Source: an uncultured Pseudoclavibacter sp. (GTDB lineage: Bacteria > Actinomycetota > Actinomycetes > Actinomycetales > Microbacteriaceae). Taken from it: DNA of 32,344 bases. The stretch is from assembly GCA_946221025.1 (NCBI GenBank), contig CAMIMS010000021.1, forward strand, positions 1 to 32,344. The letters are read 5' to 3'. Made by a program: the position numbers and the translations under genes. Within the stretch, counting starts at the first letter, position 1; every line of letters starts with the position of its first letter. Below, piece by piece: positions 31,286 to 32,344 of the stretch. Below the pieces are notes generated by a model. The model saw only the letters and a program-made list of their open reading frames with translations, did no database searches and was not told the DNA's origin.

Positions 31286-31825
31286 TTACGCGTTGACGAT
31301 CTGGATGCGCTGAATCACGACATCCTCTACGGGCTTGTCGTTCGCGCCGGTGCGCACCTGCTCGATCTGCTTTACGACCTTCTCTGAGTCAGCGTCAGCG
31401 ACCTTGCCGAAGATGGTGTGCTTGCCCTGAAGCCAGGTCGTCGGCGCGGTAGTGATGAAGAACTGGGAACCGTTCGTGCCGCGGCCCGCGTGCGTGCCGG
31501 CGTTGGCCATGGCGAGCACGTAGGGCTTGGTGAAGTCGAGTTCGGGGTGAATCTCGTCATCGAACTGGTAGCCGGGTCCGCCCATACCGGTTCCGGTCGG
31601 GTCGCCGCCCTGGATCATGAAGTCCGGAATGATGCGGTGAAAGATGACGTTCTCGTACAGCGGCTTCGACTGGGGCTGACCGGTGGAGGGGTCTGCCCAC
31701 TCCTGGGATCCGTCAGCGAGACCGATGAAGTTGCGCACCGTGTTCGGCGCGTGGTTGCCGTAGAGCTCAACTCGGATGGGGCCGAAGTTCGTCTCGATCG
31801 TTGCGATTGCAGTGGCGATAGACAT
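31286..31825 (-). CDS. ppiA: Cyclophilin-type peptidyl-prolyl cis-trans isomerase
   Basis: The 179-residue cytoplasmic cyclophilin speeds proline isomerisation during protein folding. Catalytic and ligand-binding segments are intact: VIFHRIIPDFMIQGGDPTG (about 60-78, with the active Arg in FHR), MANAGTHAGRGTNGSQFFIT (about 105-124), and WLQGKHTIFGKV (about 129-140). No signal peptide or lipobox is present. The ATG at 31825 is preceded by GAGGA at about 7 nt. The frame stays open upstream to 31954, but that part does not look like cyclophilin. It is divergent from the partial gene at 31979 and leads into the rhomboid gene. Confidence 0.93.
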   Translation of the reverse strand: MSIATAIATIETNFGPIRVELYGNHAPNTVRNFIGLADGSQEWADPSTGQPQSKPLYENVIFHRIIPDFMIQGGDPTGTGMGGPGYQFDDEIHPELDFTKPYVLAMANAGTHAGRGTNGSQFFITTAPTTWLQGKHTIFGKVADADSEKVVKQIEQVRTGANDKPVEDVVIQRIQIVNA

Positions 31826-31978
31826 GCCCGCATCCTCGCACACGCCCTCCGAAACCCCGGTGGGAGCCGGCGTGGCAGACAGGAGCGCTTTACACCGTTT
31901 CGTTCGCCGGAAGTTCAGCAATACCCCAAGTGGGTCGTGCCAAGATATGTCCATACACCGACTTTCACGGAGGTAAAG

Positions 31979-32344
31979 ATGGACCTGTCGAACAAGAACA
32001 AGCGCAACCTCAAGCGCCTCCGCAAGAACGCGGCGAAGCTTTGGGATGAGCAGCAGAGCATCAACGAGCGCGCCGCCGAGCTCATCGGTAAGGCCGGCGA
32101 GACCGCGGTCAGCATCGGCCAGCGCGACGTCGTTCCCGCGTTCAAGGACGGCTACGAGAAGAACGTGCTCCCCGTCATCCAGAACAGCGCCAGCTCGGCC
32201 CGTGCCGCCGCTGACGACGCCCGCATTCGCGTCGGTGGCGTCGTGCTTCCGGCCGCGGCTTCGGTCGCCGGTTCGGTCGCCAGCATCCTCGGCCAGCTGG
32301 CCGGCGCGAACAGCGACTTCAAGAGCATCGCGCGTGACGGCCGC
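31979..32344 (+). CDS. Unidentified alpha-helical protein, 3' end beyond the window
   Basis: Translation from the ATG at 31979 gives an open frame of 122 codons with no stop before the window ends. GGAGGT lies 4 nt upstream, a strong ribosome binding site. The product begins MDLSNKNKRNLKRLRKNAAK, a basic helix. A charged stretch and an Ala/Gly/Val-rich hydrophobic segment follow (about 86-110, GGVVLPAAASVAGSVASILG), possibly a membrane helix. I do not recognise the family. It starts divergently from ppiA across 153 bp. Confidence 0.75.
   Translation, partial: MDLSNKNKRNLKRLRKNAAKLWDEQQSINERAAELIGKAGETAVSIGQRDVVPAFKDGYEKNVLPVIQNSASSARAAADDARIRVGGVVLPAAASVAGSVASILGQLAGANSDFKSIARDGR

Noticed and set aside
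1..32344. CRISPR array or insertion sequence
   Set aside because: No regularly spaced direct repeats and no transposase or integrase gene were seen.

Overview
The window is high-GC actinobacterial chromosome. The best fit is a member of the Microbacteriaceae or a close relative. The clearest marker is the conserved block fhaA-fhaB-pstP-rodA-pbpA-pknA, pknB, crgA, rhomboid, ppiA at 20.3-31.8 kb, which lies near oriC in many actinobacteria. Other markers are the mismatch endonuclease NucS, a Holin-X/DUF3618/YtxH-like envelope operon, PafBC-type DNA-damage promoters, and many probable leaderless genes with a -10 box 6-7 nt before the start codon. Genus cannot be fixed from the sequence alone.

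Layout. 1-1.33 kb is an accessory patch: an AbiEi/DUF559-type nuclease gene bracketed by two same-orientation copies of a 74-bp inverted-repeat element, followed by a GC-rich direct repeat. A third copy of the element lies at 6.35 kb. 1.33-6.3 kb carries a PfkB-fold protein lacking its catalytic aspartate, an AlkA-like glycosylase under a PafBC promoter, a hotdog thioesterase, an AcuI/YhdH-like reductase, and hemD with a short overlapping upstream frame. 6.5-7.8 kb is the three-gene envelope operon, ending in a good terminator. 8.1-13.2 kb has an M13 metallopeptidase, also under a PafBC promoter, a divergent DinF-type MATE exporter, nucS and a HAD phosphatase. 13.3-16.4 kb, on the minus strand, has a small membrane protein, serA, and a secreted coiled-coil M23 peptidase.

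16.5-18.5 kb holds a GIY-YIG + DUF2075 helicase-like protein immediately downstream of tRNA-Leu(CAG). It looks lower in GC than its neighbours, stands alone beside a tRNA, and is the best candidate here for a horizontally acquired defence gene. 18.7-20.0 kb is an aldehyde dehydrogenase.

The 20.3-31.8 kb block is the growth and division control module. FHA proteins read threonine phosphorylation, PstP removes it, PknA and PknB apply it and sense the wall through PASTA domains, RodA and PbpA build peptidoglycan, and CrgA helps place the divisome. Five of its gene junctions overlap by 4 bp, indicating tight translational coupling. Between crgA and the rhomboid gene lie DnaA-box-like sites next to a perfect 18-bp palindrome.

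The main points for follow-up are: the 74-bp element flanking a nuclease gene, the two identically spaced PafBC promoters (one on a peptidase), the GIY-YIG/DUF2075 protein, the upstream frame overlapping hemD, the PfkB pseudo-kinase, and the unusual domain make-up of PknA and CrgA.
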